A stretch of DNA of 64,000 nt from Pseudomonas parasichuanensis (lineage in GTDB: Bacteria > Pseudomonadota > Gammaproteobacteria > Pseudomonadales > Pseudomonadaceae): NCBI RefSeq assembly GCF_021601385.1, contig NZ_BQHO01000029.1, positions 20,051 through 84,050 of the forward strand, read 5' to 3'. The notes under the pieces are model-generated. The model saw only the letters and a list, made by a program, of their open reading frames with translations. It made no database searches and was not told the DNA's origin. Shown here piece by piece: positions 63,869 through 64,000 of the stretch (the first letter of the stretch is position 1; every line of letters starts with the position of its first letter). A program made the translations under genes and the position numbers.

Positions 63869-64000
63869 ATGCCCGCTGTTTCGATTTTCAACGGGGTGAC
63901 CGGGCCCGACGGGCAGCGCCAGGCCCCGGCCATCCTGACCCCGCCCGCGCAGTGGCCCTGGCTGCGCCGCTTGGCCGCGCGCCTGCTTGGCCGGGGCCTC
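63869..64000 (+). CDS. Unidentified CDS, 5' part
   Basis: An open frame begins MPAVSIFNGVTGPDGQRQ and stays open to the window edge (44 codons) without a stop. GATGAGG precedes ATG by about five to ten bases. The segment AILTPPAQWPWLRRLAARLLGRGL is hydrophobic/basic. Too short to assign. The AT-rich intergenic DNA before it (63720-63800) suits a promoter. Confidence 0.45.
   Translation, partial: MPAVSIFNGVTGPDGQRQAPAILTPPAQWPWLRRLAARLLGRGL

Noticed and set aside
1-64000. Insertion sequences, prophage, CRISPR arrays, tRNA or rRNA genes
   Set aside because: No transposase, integrase, phage structural gene, regularly spaced repeat array or tRNA/rRNA sequence was seen anywhere in the window.

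Overview
This window is chromosomal DNA from a Pseudomonas of the P. putida group. The evidence is the high and even GC content, putida-type REP repeats between genes, a lexA2-imuA-imuB-dnaE2 mutagenesis operon headed by a GTAC-N4-GTGC LexA2 box, a BenR/XylS-type regulator, a 358-residue 4-hydroxyphenylpyruvate dioxygenase and the atoDA-atoE short-chain acid locus. I see no insertion sequence, prophage, tRNA, rRNA or CRISPR array. It reads as ordinary chromosome rich in accessory metabolism and signalling, not as a mobile island.

Layout. 1-3.5 kb: tail of an operon with overlapping genes (extended SDR, long acyl-CoA dehydrogenase, DUF1302-like envelope protein), probably lipid or polyketide modification. 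3.5-8 kb: a TerC-family membrane protein, a siderophore receptor, a DUF3313 lipoprotein and a small unknown gene. 8.2-11.6 kb: an OmpR/EnvZ-type two-component system and a PstS-OmpA fusion protein. 11.8-16.4 kb: an NCS1 permease, an EamA exporter and several small conserved genes, including a group II truncated haemoglobin. 16.7-19.6 kb: a GST and class C beta-lactamase pair with no adjacent ampR, then a bile-acid-symporter-like carrier. 19.6-23.5 kb: a thiolase, hydroxyacyl-CoA dehydrogenase and TetR operon divergent from an AraC regulator. 23.5-30.4 kb: AhpD-like protein, guanine-deaminase-like enzyme with a CynX-like transporter, MocR regulator, flavin reductase, DUF899 protein, a large inverted repeat and a HAD phosphatase.

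30.4-36.2 kb is the LexA2-controlled mutasome, with all four cistrons overlapping or nearly so. 36.3-41.2 kb is an aldo/keto reductase and LysR gene divergent from the CoA-transferase subunits and AtoE. 41.2-44.3 kb is a second siderophore receptor behind a Fur-like box, then a lipoprotein. 44.3-47.5 kb is a class II aldolase / DapA-like lyase pair divergent from an XRE-cupin regulator. 47.5-52.5 kb holds an AraC/LysE pair, a TerC-CBS-CorC protein preceded by a coupled Pro/Arg-rich short ORF, RarD and a CSS-EAL phosphodiesterase. 52.8-60 kb holds hpd, a DJ-1/PfpI protein, a yeast-type cytosine deaminase, two related hybrid kinases tail to tail, and a TPR protein. 60.1-64 kb holds hisN-like phosphatase, a lipoprotein, benR, pirin and the start of an unrecognised gene.

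Recurring organisation: metabolic operons are divergent from their likely regulators (LysR/atoDA, AraC/thiolase, XRE/aldolase), and convergent genes are separated by strong hairpins or REP pairs, or overlap at their 3' ends. I found no clearly new multi-gene system. The best leads are the coupled leader ORF before the TerC-CBS gene, the competing hairpins before the lipoprotein at 43.6 kb, the tail-to-tail kinases with a degenerate Glu-bearing receiver, the XRE-controlled aldolase/lyase pathway, and the unidentified lipid cluster cut by the left edge.
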